Positions 54,600 to 64,000 of a stretch of 64,000 nt of DNA are shown here, in pieces. The notes beneath the pieces were generated by a model. It worked only from the letters and a program-made list of their open reading frames with translations. It was not told the DNA's origin and ran no database searches. The DNA comes from Zygaena filipendulae (Eukaryota; Arthropoda; Insecta; Lepidoptera; Zygaenidae): NCBI GenBank assembly GCA_907165275.2, contig OU015663.1, forward strand, positions 632,501 to 696,500, read 5' to 3'. The translations under genes and the position numbers were made by a program. Numbering within the stretch: position 1 is the first letter of the stretch; the number at the start of each line of letters is the position of its first letter.

Positions 54600-55066
54600 C
54601 CGCTGCACTCAGAGTCAACTTTAATGATTACTTGTTAAGTATAGATTTTTTAAAAAAAATTCCAAACCAGACAAGTGGAGCTAGGATGCGCAACATGATA
54701 AAATTTTATCGAGCCATTTTATCGATTCTCGTCGACAAATTATATCGTTTTGTCTACCAGTGGTAAAAAATGTTTAACCGAATCTAGTCTTCACTCAATA
54801 CCCCACTACTGCACTTTTTTGCTTGGACGCCCACAAAAATATTTATCGTGTCGACAATTTTATCTTTCGTTCGATAAACATATCATGTTGCGCATCCTAG
54901 CTCCGAAGTTTAAAAAAATAATGCTAATTGGCATTTAAGTAATTAAGTTACATCTCATTAAATGCCAACTAACATTAATTTACTGAACATCTCTGATTGC
55001 GGCAGTTTTGTTTTAAAAATCTATGCTTAACTAAGAAATCATTAAAGTCGACTCTGAGTGCGGCCG
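54600..55066. mobile_element. Hairpin MITE copy 4, split by a TIR element
   Basis: Left arm 54600-54676 and right arm 54905-55066. The right loop side is well preserved (GGCATTTAAGTAATTAAG). Confidence 0.8.
54677..54904. mobile_element. 228-bp TIR element with perfect 24-bp ends
   Basis: GGAGCTAGGATGCGCAACAT and the bases after it are mirrored exactly by the right end, 24 bp in all. AAGT occurs on both sides. The core, TTTTGCTTGGACGCCCAC, recurs as part of the TIR at 57135. It carries a 62-codon frame without a domain. Confidence 0.85.
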
Positions 55067-55147
55067 TTACGGATTTTGTGCTGTTTTCACCAATAGATAG
55101 AGAGATCCATGAGGAAAGTTTGGGTTTTGTGTAAATTGCTTGAAATC

Positions 55148-55492
55148 TTACTAATATTATAAATGTGAAAGTGTGGATGTTTGTTACTCAATCACGCAAA
55201 AACGGCTGAACGGATTTGGATGAAATTTGGCATGCACGTTTTCAGGGATACATATAAGGACATAGGGTACTTTTTATCCCGGAATTCCCGCGGGAACTCC
55301 GAAATTACCGCGGGTGAAACCGCGGGGCACAGCTAGTATAACAATAATTGTTGGAAATGTTAGAAAAAGGGGGACTACATTTGCATACTACATGTTGTCA
55401 AGAGTACAGTGAAGGACATAAGGTATTTTTTGCCTCGGAATTCCTGCGGGAACTCCATAATTAATGCGGTTGAAACCGCGGGAACAGCTTTT
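55148..55492 (+). mobile_element. Two Helitron-like copies in tandem
   Basis: The first (55148-55339) is among the best preserved, ending CCGCGGGTGAAACCGCGGGG. The second (55370-55492) is a 3' half only. Confidence 0.7.
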
Positions 55493-55965
55493 TCCGGAAT
55501 AAAAAGTATTTTATAACACTCGTAGTAGCTTCCTAACGGTATTATTTTTTTGATAGTTTAGTAGTTCCATAGATTTTCCCCTGCAAACAAACAAATCAAT
55601 TATTAGTCTAGACATACTTTAAGGTAAATGTAGAGGTTTTACAACTTTTTTCGCTTGCTCATTCACTTAACACGCTCAACGGCCTATCAAAATTGAATGA
55701 AGTTCCTAAATCATTTAGTATTTTTTTCTCGTATTTCTATGTCGTAATAGGTACCTATGGAGGTAGGTAGCGGAGTTTCCGAACGACATTGATAGATTGA
55801 CGAGGGCTCGCCTATCGGTTCTCAACGGTGACATAAGCGTTTTGCTTTCTGAACTAAACTTAACTAATCGGGCAAGTACCTATAGCTCCTGGACCTGCGT
55901 TAATTTAGCAGCTAGCTGAAATTTTGAGTATTTACTCTGGACAGTAAATATTGCAGTGTGTTGAA
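55493..55965. other. Unassigned spacer
   Basis: No gene or element boundary is visible. Confidence 0.4.
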
Positions 55966-56070
55966 ATTGAAATTGAAAATTACTTTATTTGGCAGACAAA
56001 AAACATGCAGACACTTAAAACTAAAACACAGTTGAGTTGCGCCAAAAAGGCGCCCAGCTCAGCATAAGTT
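55966..56070 (-). mobile_element. LINE 3' tail with (TTTCAA)n end
   Basis: On the minus strand GCTGAGCTGGGCGCC and TCTGCCAAATAAAG are followed by TTTCAATTTCAATTTCAA. Confidence 0.65.
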
Positions 56071-56130
56071 AATGTTATACTTGCTAGTTTAAAATCAGTG
56101 CCCTTTTACAGGTAGCATTATTATGTGCTA

Positions 56131-56331
56131 CTAGCTGTGCCCCGCGGTTTCACCCGCGGTAATTTCGGAGTTCCCGCAAGAGTTCCGGGATAAAAAGTAC
56201 CCTATGTCCTTCTCTGTACCCCCTGACAACGTGCATGCCAAATTTCATCCAAATCCGTTCCACCATTTTTCCGTGATTGAGTAACAAACATCCAAACATC
56301 CACACTTTCACATTTATAATATTAGTAGGAT
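56131..56331 (-). mobile_element. Helitron-like element
   Basis: Complete, from CTAGCTGTGCCCCGCGGTTT to CATTTATAATATTAGTAGGA. Confidence 0.7.
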
Positions 56332-56666
56332 TCACCTACGTACGTAGATATTCACCTACGTTAGAGTATAGAATAATTGGTTTTCAATATTATTTTTAAC
56401 AGAAAAACGACGCCCTTTCTACCTAGTGCCGTGTACCTAGTACCTTGGTGTTTTTCAATCCATAAACAATTTACAATACAAATCGGAAGGCGAATCTGAA
56501 AACGAAAGAAAAAGAATATACAGAAATGAAAAACTTAACGCGAAGATTAAAATCGCGTGTGAAAACGTGTTACGGCAAATTGACTTAATTAACCAACACA
56601 GCTATTACTGGAGCAAAATGAACAACTTAAGTACCCTTTTTAAAACATGCAACGATCCCTTCCGTA

Positions 56667-57100
56667 ATAGTATATTTCATTGCAAGTGCGGAAAGGCTGT
56701 CATTGCAAAGAGTTCCGACAAATGTCGACCCGAGCCGAGGCGCAGCCGAAGGTGAGGGTTGACAGTCGGAACTCTTTGCAATGACGGTTCCGCACGTGTA
56801 CTGAACAACTATTTTTAATACAGTTGCGAAAAAAATGAAGAAATTTAGTAAAATAATAAAAACACAAACTCAACTAAGTTCCAACTGTGATCAAGAGATG
56901 GCGCTAGTCGTATTAGTAATACGAAACCTACGTTGCGCAATACAAAAAGTGTGTCAAAGTCGTTTCGCCATTTTTGACAGTTGGGAAAGAGAACGCACGA
57001 GTTCGGAAAAGGTAAAGAAAAAGCTCGAGTATGTAATAGCCCACTTCCCGAACGCTATACGTCCCTGCAATATGCCACTTTTTGAGCAACTGTATTAAAA
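56667..57100. mobile_element. Hairpin/ORF repeat, copy 4
   Basis: The hairpin arms are perfectly paired here (CTCTTTGC against GCAAAGAG). Its 87-codon frame is identical to copy 2, 42 kb away. Confidence 0.75.
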
Positions 57101-57134
57101 AAATATTAAAAGAATGGCGGAAAAGAAAATATAT

Positions 57135-57533
57135 GTGGGCGTCCAAGCAAAAAGGGACCAGTAGTAGGGTATTGAGTTGACTAGATTTGGTATCTAGATT
57201 AGTCAATTGATAGGAAGGATTGGAAAAATATTTAAAAAGGAGCCCAATTTTTTTTAATCAGACATTTGAAGTTGAACTTCTGAAAAAGCTATTTTGAGAA
57301 AAAACATTTTAAAAGTTTGATTGAAAAAACAGAAACTTCTTTTATTGTATGTTACAGAGTTTTTATATATTATTGTAGAGTTGTAGATTAAGATAATGTA
57401 ATTGTAGAAAACTGAGCATTTATTAGTAATCAATTAAAATCGCGGACGCAATTTTTTCATCCAAATTTACAAAACTTCTTATATCCAGGAAACTAAATTC
57501 CGAGAACTGGTACCTTTTTGCTTTGACGCCCAC
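57135..57533. mobile_element. 399-bp TIR element
   Basis: Left end GTGGGCGTCCAAGCAAAAAG is mirrored on the right with two mismatches over about 27 bp. TAT and GTA flank it. The same GGGCGTCCAAGCAAAAA sequence is internal to the element at 54677. Confidence 0.6.
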
Positions 57534-57944
57534 GTATACTTACCTACTAAAAAAATAGATACAAAAACTACCAAAAGTGGCGTTTCAAGCATTGTTTCCG
57601 TTTCCACTTTTTGCTATCAAGTTGATGGTTTTTTTTTTGTTTAAAGAAAGCTTTAAGTGTAAGGAAAATATGCTCTACACCAAAAACGACATCTGAAAAG
57701 ATTGCCACTGGAATCTCCCGGCTCATTTTCCAGATCCTCGTCATCATGTGTACTGGAAAATACTCATCGCAAATTTGCAACAAAACAAACAACTTAGCCT
57801 AAACTCCTCAGTTTCTGCAGCCCGGCTCCATCATCAGATCAGCTAGACGACACCATAGTATTGCATTGCACCGAACTTATATGCTTTTCATTTCAAACGG
57901 ACACCTAATGAGACAACTTATTGCGAACATTGCAAGTTTCCATT
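57534..57944. other. Unassigned spacer
   Basis: A 74-codon minus frame (57568-57792) lacks a domain. About 57800-57880 has the look of a dispersed repeat but no second copy is in the window. Confidence 0.35.
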
Positions 57945-58110
57945 CACCCCGTTTCATTAATTCCGGAGTTCCCGCGGGAATTCCGGGATAAAAACTATCC
58001 TATCTTTTAAGTTGGCCCATATTATAAGTGGTTACAAAATTTTATCAAAATCCGTTCAGTAGTTTCGGAGTCCATCGCGGACAAACAACGTGACACATGA
58101 TTTATATATA
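57945..58110 (-). mobile_element. Helitron-like fragment
   Basis: TTTCATTAATTCCGGAGTTC and CCGCGGGAATTCCGGGATAA begin a copy lacking its hairpin terminus. Confidence 0.55.
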
Positions 58111-58948
58111 TTAAATTTTCGTGTAAATTAATTGTATGTTAAAACCAATGGTTAAAACTGTTCGCTGTCGATTTTTTTAAGGCGTTTCGTGTAGAAACCG
58201 CAGGGAATTTAGTTTTATAAACAAACCGACGAGAAAAAAAAAAAGATAAATTGTTCGCAGTTTTTCTAGTGTGGAGTCGACAAGTTGAAGCTGACATTAC
58301 TGTCACTTGTCAGGTCCGTAGCACTTCATAATTTGTTTCAAAATCTTCACAGATCTTCCTCCCGTGAACCTATTTTGATAAAAAAGGCTAATTTTTATTT
58401 GTGTGTAAGTACAGATAGACATAAAAAACACAAATTCAATTATTAGATTAATGATATCTTTTGATTTGTGTCACCCTGTCTGGTTACATGTGAATGCATG
58501 TAACTAATAAATAATCTTCCATTGAAAATAACTCTCTCACGCCATCTTTAGTTCGAAAGTGAAATACCATAATTTTCTTTTATAATTCCCCATGTCCGAT
58601 GGGAATATTTTCTTATACATTTTATGTGTGTCCCAGAAAGGAGAAGCAAATATTATATTTAGTTTTGAGTTCCGAGGTCAAGTGTCATAAGTTCAAATTG
58701 TGTACCAAAGAATACAGAATATTACTGCACGAAGAAGCGACACTCTCTGCCTACCGCCAATTTCATGCCTACTCATGCTCCGAGAAAGTTTGGTGTTCAA
58801 TGAAAAATTCACTCAGGAGAGAAGTTTTCTGTCACCTGTCAGCTCGTTGCCAAACTTACCTGCACACACGCACAACACGTGTACTTACACGTGTACAAAC
58901 CGTCTTTGTACTTGAACCAGTCGGTTTACGCTGGACGCAATAGAGTAA
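58111..58948. other. Unassigned DNA, no supported gene
   Basis: A 114-codon plus frame (58599-58943) is Cys/Arg/Thr-rich with no domain, splice sites or protein-like codon bias. Confidence 0.35.
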
Positions 58949-59185
58949 CCGCCGCACTCAGAGTCGACTTTAATGATTACTTAGTTAAGTATAGATTTTT
59001 AAAACAAAACTGCCGCAACCAGACAAGTTTAATAAATTAATGTTAATTGGCATTCAACTAATTAAGTTGCATCTCATTAAATGCCAATTAACACTAATTT
59101 ACTGAACGTCTCTGATTGCGGCAGTTTTGTTTTAAAAATCTATACTTAACTAAGTAATCATTAAAGACGACTCTGAGTGCGGCGG
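58949..59185. mobile_element. 237-bp hairpin MITE, copy 5 (complete)
   Basis: Same length as copy 2, with TAA immediately outside both ends (58946-58948, 59186-59188). Arms pair with few mismatches. Confidence 0.88.
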
Positions 59186-60229
59186 TAAGAGTCATACTTA
59201 TGACATAATCGTGTTAGGATTAAATCGAACTCGAATCAAAATGAGATCAAAATGGAATCAAATTATGCTACATATGTATACTTTTGAAGTTTTGGGTTGG
59301 GATCGTGTCTCTATCGAATTTATCTTTCAAATTTCTCGAGTCGTGTTATTTATTACCTGTCGGACGTCATCTTTAGACATTTACACGGTTCCAAATACGA
59401 TTTGATTTCGATCTCAAAAGTATGTAATAAATGACATCGAGGTGATGTCAAATCGAAGTCAAATCGAAATCAAAATCAGCCTCAAATCAAGAGTAAGGCC
59501 CCTGTTTATTTGTATGGAGTGTCACCGGGCTGTTGTGTAGGTACGAGTATATCGCACGGTACATAGCGTCGTTTCACATTACTTTAGCCACTTTACGGAG
59601 CGTAGTGTCGCTGAGAAATAATATTTGCTTCTATTATTGACATAATAATCATTTGCTAACGTGCTGTGAAAGAGTATTGTAAGCCAATGTGTATTCATTG
59701 AGAAAACTTTATAATTATTAGAAAAAAAAATACATAATATAACGTGAGTCAAAGAGGGTAATCAAACCGAAAGCCCCGAAAGGACATCAAATAACGTTTT
59801 CAAATATTTATTTTCGACAAATTCCATATTAAAATTTTCGATTTTTGCGTTTTGAGCACATTATATTTTGTTAATTACGCCGGACTTGAACGCGATGTTT
59901 TTTATTACCTTTTTTTGCCTGACGATTCGGCTGAGTTGCATCACGTCGTGGACTAAATTATATTTCTATACTATTTAACTAGACCATAAAGTGCGAGTTT
60001 GTTTTTATATCTGACGTTATTATGTTATTATTAGTCTCTCTTACAAACAGATTAACCGAAGGAAACGTTTTTTAAATATTATATTATATCTCCAACATGC
60101 AAAATGTTATGAAAGAGAGGCACTTACCTACAATAAAGCGCTCGCGGCTCGTGACTCTCTTTTCGACTCACCTTGTGAATAAAAATAATACAGATTTTGG
60201 TTTATTTTTGAAATACTTGTATACTTACT
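59186..60229. other. AT-rich DNA with short degenerate repeats
   Basis: TCAAATCGAAGTCAAATCG-type direct repeats occur at about 59440-59490, and AATCAAAATGAGATC-type repeats at about 59230-59265. No gene is seen. Confidence 0.4.
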
Positions 60230-60438
60230 ACTCGTCATTACATATTATAAAACAAAGTCCTGCGTTTGTCATCTGTCGGTATGTTCGCGATAAACTCAAA
60301 TACTACTGAACGGATTTTCATGCAGTTTTCACCAATAGATAAAGGGGTTCAAGAAGAAGGTTCGTACGCACAGTTTATCCTGGAATTCCCGCAGTAACTC
60401 CGAAATTATCTCGGTTGAAACCTCGAGGGACAGCTACT
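60230..60438 (+). mobile_element. Helitron-like element, GTTCGCGATAAACTC subtype
   Basis: Ends TCGGTTGAAACCTCGAGGG. The hairpin is partly decayed. Confidence 0.55.
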
Positions 60439-60849
60439 AGTTACTAAGTTAAAACGTCTTTAACTTTAAGTATAGTAAGAGCGTGTTGCTAAACTACAGG
60501 TTAACTCCGCCGCCAATCAATTTACAAGCTTCACGAGTTAAAGTTAACCGAAGTTGGGCAAGAAAGTGCTTACCTAAAACCTAGAACTAATGTAGGTACC
60601 TTACATAACATATTATTATTAGTAAAAGATAGTTTTAGTTAGTTTTAGTTGGTAGTAGCAGGTGATACACGTATAAGGCAGCTGCGGTGCAGTGTCAAAC
60701 TTTGACTGACTTTATGGCATGAAAACGTGCAACTTCGAAAACTGATATGTCAGATAGAGCGATGTTATTATGTACATATGTAACGTCGTAGATGTGTGTT
60801 TAATCAGTTTTTATTTAGCAGTTGGTACTAGAACATTTATTATTATTAT

Positions 60850-61097
60850 CGTCGCTTATACAACAATACTGCCTAAGTTTTTACTTACGCGGTATTGTTA
60901 AATTTTTTAATTGACCATGTTTATATACCATTTTGTAGATTATTTTTCTGCACATTGAATGGGCTCACACTGGAGGCAATATCATCTAATTCAAGCGCGT
61001 TTATTCAAATATATATAAATATTTTTATCATCCATTTTTTTATCCCCCCTGAAAACTAAGCAAATTTGACTTACGCGGTATTGTTGTATAAGCGACG
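60850..61097. mobile_element. 248-bp TIR element with TTA(T) duplication
   Basis: Ends CGTCGCTTATACAACAATAC and complement, about 28 bp. TTAT lies on both sides (60846-60849, 61098-61101), compatible with a 3-bp TTA Harbinger-type duplication. An extra ACTTACGCGGTATTGTT copy lies just inside the left end. Confidence 0.75.
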
Positions 61098-61869
61098 TTA
61101 TGTTATCTTTATTTGGCATCACAACAAGTGTCAACGTAACAGTAAATGCATGAATCTTAACAATTAATAAAAGGGATTGTTTGATATTTGCTGCGATGCC
61201 AAACTGGACACCGACTCAGCATAATTATGCTGTCGCATAGGATGCGGCAGCCCATAATGCGATGCGTTCGCGCGACATTTCGTGTAGAAATATAATAAAT
61301 AGATTGTGGGGTGATATTATAAATTTTTGATGATACTTCTACGATATTGATACATAATATGAAAAAGAAAAAAACCACTAAAATTGACCTTTTTGATATC
61401 AAGTTTAAACACTACCGATTTATATGATAATATTTTTTTGTTATCAATTTAGTTTTGAATGGAATACTTAATATCTTACTTTGGATTTTTTTAGCGAACG
61501 GTGTTAGTTTTACTCCTGTATGTCTCTTAATTTGATTACTTTGAGTATATTCTCGTGAATTACCTAGGTACATGATAGAGTCACAAGATGTCTTTGTAAA
61601 ACAAAAAAAAAACGATCAAGTTATTCATTTGTATACAACAAAAGCGTAAACTCAATAGAAAATGCCGTGAGACCGTTGTAGAATACACAAAAAAATAATA
61701 ACATAGCCGGAATAGGCATGAAAGGTAGAGCCACGGACGTTAATGTAAATAAAACGCGGCGGGAAACGAAATATCTCAAAGAAAGCAATATCAAAGTCAT
61801 TAAAAAAAATAAACCAGATGATGTTAAATATAAACCAGAGAGCAGGGAGGGAGGGAACAAAAAGTAATT
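61098..61869. other. AT-rich DNA, no gene seen
   Basis: Two minus frames (61157-61402 and 61621-61860) are hydrophobic and low-complexity, with no domain. Confidence 0.4.
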
Positions 61870-62250
61870 TGAAGAAGCGATAGCGCGCGTGGACGTTAGA
61901 GGTACGTTAAATTTAAATTTGCGTCACCAAATATCACTTACAATGATGGGAAAGTGCCGAATGCTCGAGGCGGAATAAAAATGTAAACAAAAGGAGGACA
62001 GAAAAGGGAAAAATAATATTGAAGAGGAGCTAGCACGTGGGGAACGGGCTCCACGGCGCAAGTTCGGATGAGGTTTTTTGTATGCGTAGAATATGTTGTA
62101 GTGTGCGCCGCGCTGCAGGTATCGCGGGCTTCCAGTCTGCTTCGGGCCGTCTGTATGAAGGCGCGTACCGCTCGCGTTACTCTCCGGTCGGAATTTACGC
62201 AACACCGGCTGAATACGTTGCATGTGAAATTGAGGTTCACGAATTTATGT
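61870..62250. other. CpG-rich patch
   Basis: CpG and GC content rise sharply (TGCGCCGCGCTGCAGGTATC and GGCGCGTACCGCTCGCGTTA). Overlapping frames exist on both strands and I cannot choose between them. It may be a promoter or first-exon region, or the core of an unrecognised element. Confidence 0.35.
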
Positions 62251-63186
62251 TATAGAGAAAAAAAAAACAAACAATTGTTTAAATAATAGCAGTAGGCACT
62301 TTAATTAATTCACTGTTAGTTATGGCTTCTGATTTTTCACCGAGTTCGTCATCCAGTTTTGTGAATTAGAAAATAACTAATTTAATTGTGATATCTAGTA
62401 GGTAGGTACTATGTGTACTACAAAGTGATATTTGTCGGTGTTCGACTAAATTGGTGTATCTCTATTGACAGACCTCTTGACAATAATTGAGACGTTGATC
62501 AAACATTTAATTTTAAGAATACACCAAATGGAAATGTTTCGAGTGTCAGATACATTACTATATTGAAGAGCAATGAATAAATTAATTCAAAAGTGTTGAT
62601 TTCGTATTGAGTATTGCAAAAATGTGAATGAACTATCAAATAATTAATTAGTGAGGTTTTTTTGTAGCAAGAGGATACAAAACAGGATTTGAATGAATTA
62701 ATAGTAAGTTTTAAAATAATTATTATTCTACTCATACTTATCTGCAGTATAGTACCTAGAATTTTGTTTGAAGTTCACTGTCTCTTAAGGATTACAATTA
62801 CATCTAGCCGCGACAAAACCTATCTATATCTAATTAAATTTTCACCAATCTCTAATAGATTAAATTATTACGGTATATAGTCTGGAATTTCGGTTTATGT
62901 CAATTAAAATATCGGAAATATTACGTAATTAAGTTTTAACAGAGTCATGTTTTCGGGTCCGTTAAATTTTACGTCCGAATCACGACGCCCCTTTTACGTA
63001 ATCAACCGTTCTGCTGAACGACTTTATAATATTGTCTCCAACTGGGAATGGCTGCGACACTTGGTACCTACCTACATAATTATATATATAATTTCAATTC
63101 AATTGCATCATCGCCGTATCATGGTTTTGTCAGTGTCAAAGTTTTGAAAGTCACGGCCAAAAAGTTACTTTGCCGTTTATTTATTT
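62251..63186. other. AT-rich DNA, no gene seen
   Basis: No repeats shared with the window and no supported exon. Confidence 0.4.
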
Positions 63187-63512
63187 ACTAGCTGTTCCCC
63201 GCGGTTTTGTCCGCGTTAGTTTCGGAGATCACGCGAGTATTCCGAGATAAAAGTACTCCGTACCCTAAAATTTTTTCTGTATCTACTCTTGACGTGTAGG
63301 TAAGTAGTATGTAGATACATTTAATGTAGTTTCTTCCGCCTTAATTTCGGAGTTCCCGCGGAAATCCCGGGATAAAAAGTACCCTATGTCCTTCTCTGTA
63401 CCCCTGAAAACGTGTATGCAAAATTTCGTGGCGATCAGTTGAGTCGTTTAGCCGTGAAAGCATAACGAACAAACAAATAAACTCACTTTCGCATTTATAA
63501 TATTAGTAAGGT
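63187..63512 (-). mobile_element. Helitron-like element with duplicated 3' module
   Basis: CTAGCTGTTCCCCGCGGTTT is followed by two successive GGAGATCAC/GGAGTTCCCG modules, then the usual end TTTATAATATTAGTAAGG. Confidence 0.65.
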
Positions 63513-63639
63513 TTGCTTCCGTCACTCGGGACTACCGTAGCTATCTATAAATGAAAGAATTTTTAAAATCGGTTCGAAAGATCCAGAGATTACCTTCAAC
63601 AACGTCACAAACTCACAATTCGCAAACTCGCAATTTACA

Positions 63640-64000
63640 AACTTTACCTCTTTATAATATAGAGTCACATAGAGTCTTTGTAGTCGTACCAGCTCTTCCC
63701 GCAGCTTCACTCGCGTTAATTTTGTAATTCCCACAGGAACGCTGTAAATCCGAATGAATCCTCTATCCTATTTTAAGACCTTAATTAGGTACTCCTAACT
63801 ACAATATAATATACCCACCTATCCTACTAATATTAGAAACGCGAAAGTTTCTAAGAATGTATGTATGGATGGATGGATGGATGGATGTTTGTTACTCTTT
63901 CACGCAAAAACTACCGAAAGGATTTAAATTAAACTTTACAATAATATAGCTTATACATAAGATTAACACATAGGGTATTTTTATCCCGGTATTCCCGCGG
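63640..64000. mobile_element. Helitron-like fragments at the window end
   Basis: A short minus copy (about 63640-63740) is followed by a plus copy starting CCTACTAATATTAGAAACGC (about 63823). The plus copy has a TGGA array at about 63866-63887 and runs off the window. Confidence 0.6.

Noticed and set aside
58599..58943. 114-codon plus frame as a gene
   Set aside because: No domain, no splice context and overlapping frames of similar length; it reads into a MITE boundary.

Overview
This is a eukaryotic, almost certainly lepidopteran (moth or butterfly), nuclear genome window. The base composition is AT-rich, introns have GT/AG borders, and most of the DNA is dispersed repeats of kinds typical of Lepidoptera: short Helitron-like elements ending in a CCGCGG hairpin and CTAGT, MITEs, tRNA-derived SINEs and truncated LINE tails. 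There is no prokaryotic organisation, and very little of the window is coding host DNA.

Host genes. The clearest is an inward-rectifier potassium channel (Kir/Irk family) on the minus strand. Its main coding exon is 21602-20569 and an upstream coding exon is 22430-22313, joined by consensus splice sites in compatible phase. A candidate first exon at 27967-27881 fits the same gene in phase. The channel keeps nearly every Kir landmark, but its selectivity filter reads T-V-A-Y-G instead of T-x-G-Y-G, a change at the same glycine as the mouse weaver mutation. A 116-base, extremely GC3-rich fragment at 49793-49908 (+) encodes a piece of DDB1, the DNA damage-binding/CUL4 adaptor. It stands alone, cut exactly at the edge of a duplicated block. 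An unrecognised 132-base exon-like segment lies at 50516-50385 (-), and weaker coding-like stretches lie near 18.0-18.8 kb (-) and 12.1 kb (+).

Mobile DNA. A nearly full-length two-ORF non-LTR retrotransposon (44641-49323, minus) carries a PHD/coiled-coil ORF1 and an endonuclease-reverse transcriptase ORF2. It sits inside a Helitron-like element with an 8-bp target duplication, and a stop codon follows its likely ORF2 start. A 526-bp block spanning its 5' end is repeated, apparently without change, 1301 bp downstream. Fourteen copies or fragments of one MITE family (MITE-A) each carry up to two perfect GTGACGTCAC palindromes, the CREB/ATF site. Other families are five copies of a 237-bp near-perfect hairpin with TAA target duplications, three full and one partial copy of a CAACGTGTTAATG-ended MITE (MITE-B), four copies of a hairpin element with a recurring 66-87 codon open frame, a TTAA-flanked element nested in a MITE-A copy, and several single TIR elements. 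Repeated nesting gives a relative insertion history.

Region by region: 1-13 kb repeats; 13.9-15.7 kb nested repeat complex; 16-20 kb mostly unique AT-rich DNA; 20.5-28 kb Kir gene with MITE-laden introns; 28-44 kb repeats separated by unique AT-rich DNA; 44.5-51.1 kb LINE, duplication and DDB1 fragment; 51-64 kb repeats and a CpG-rich patch near 62 kb. All element names and boundaries come from reading the sequence by eye; no database search was possible.
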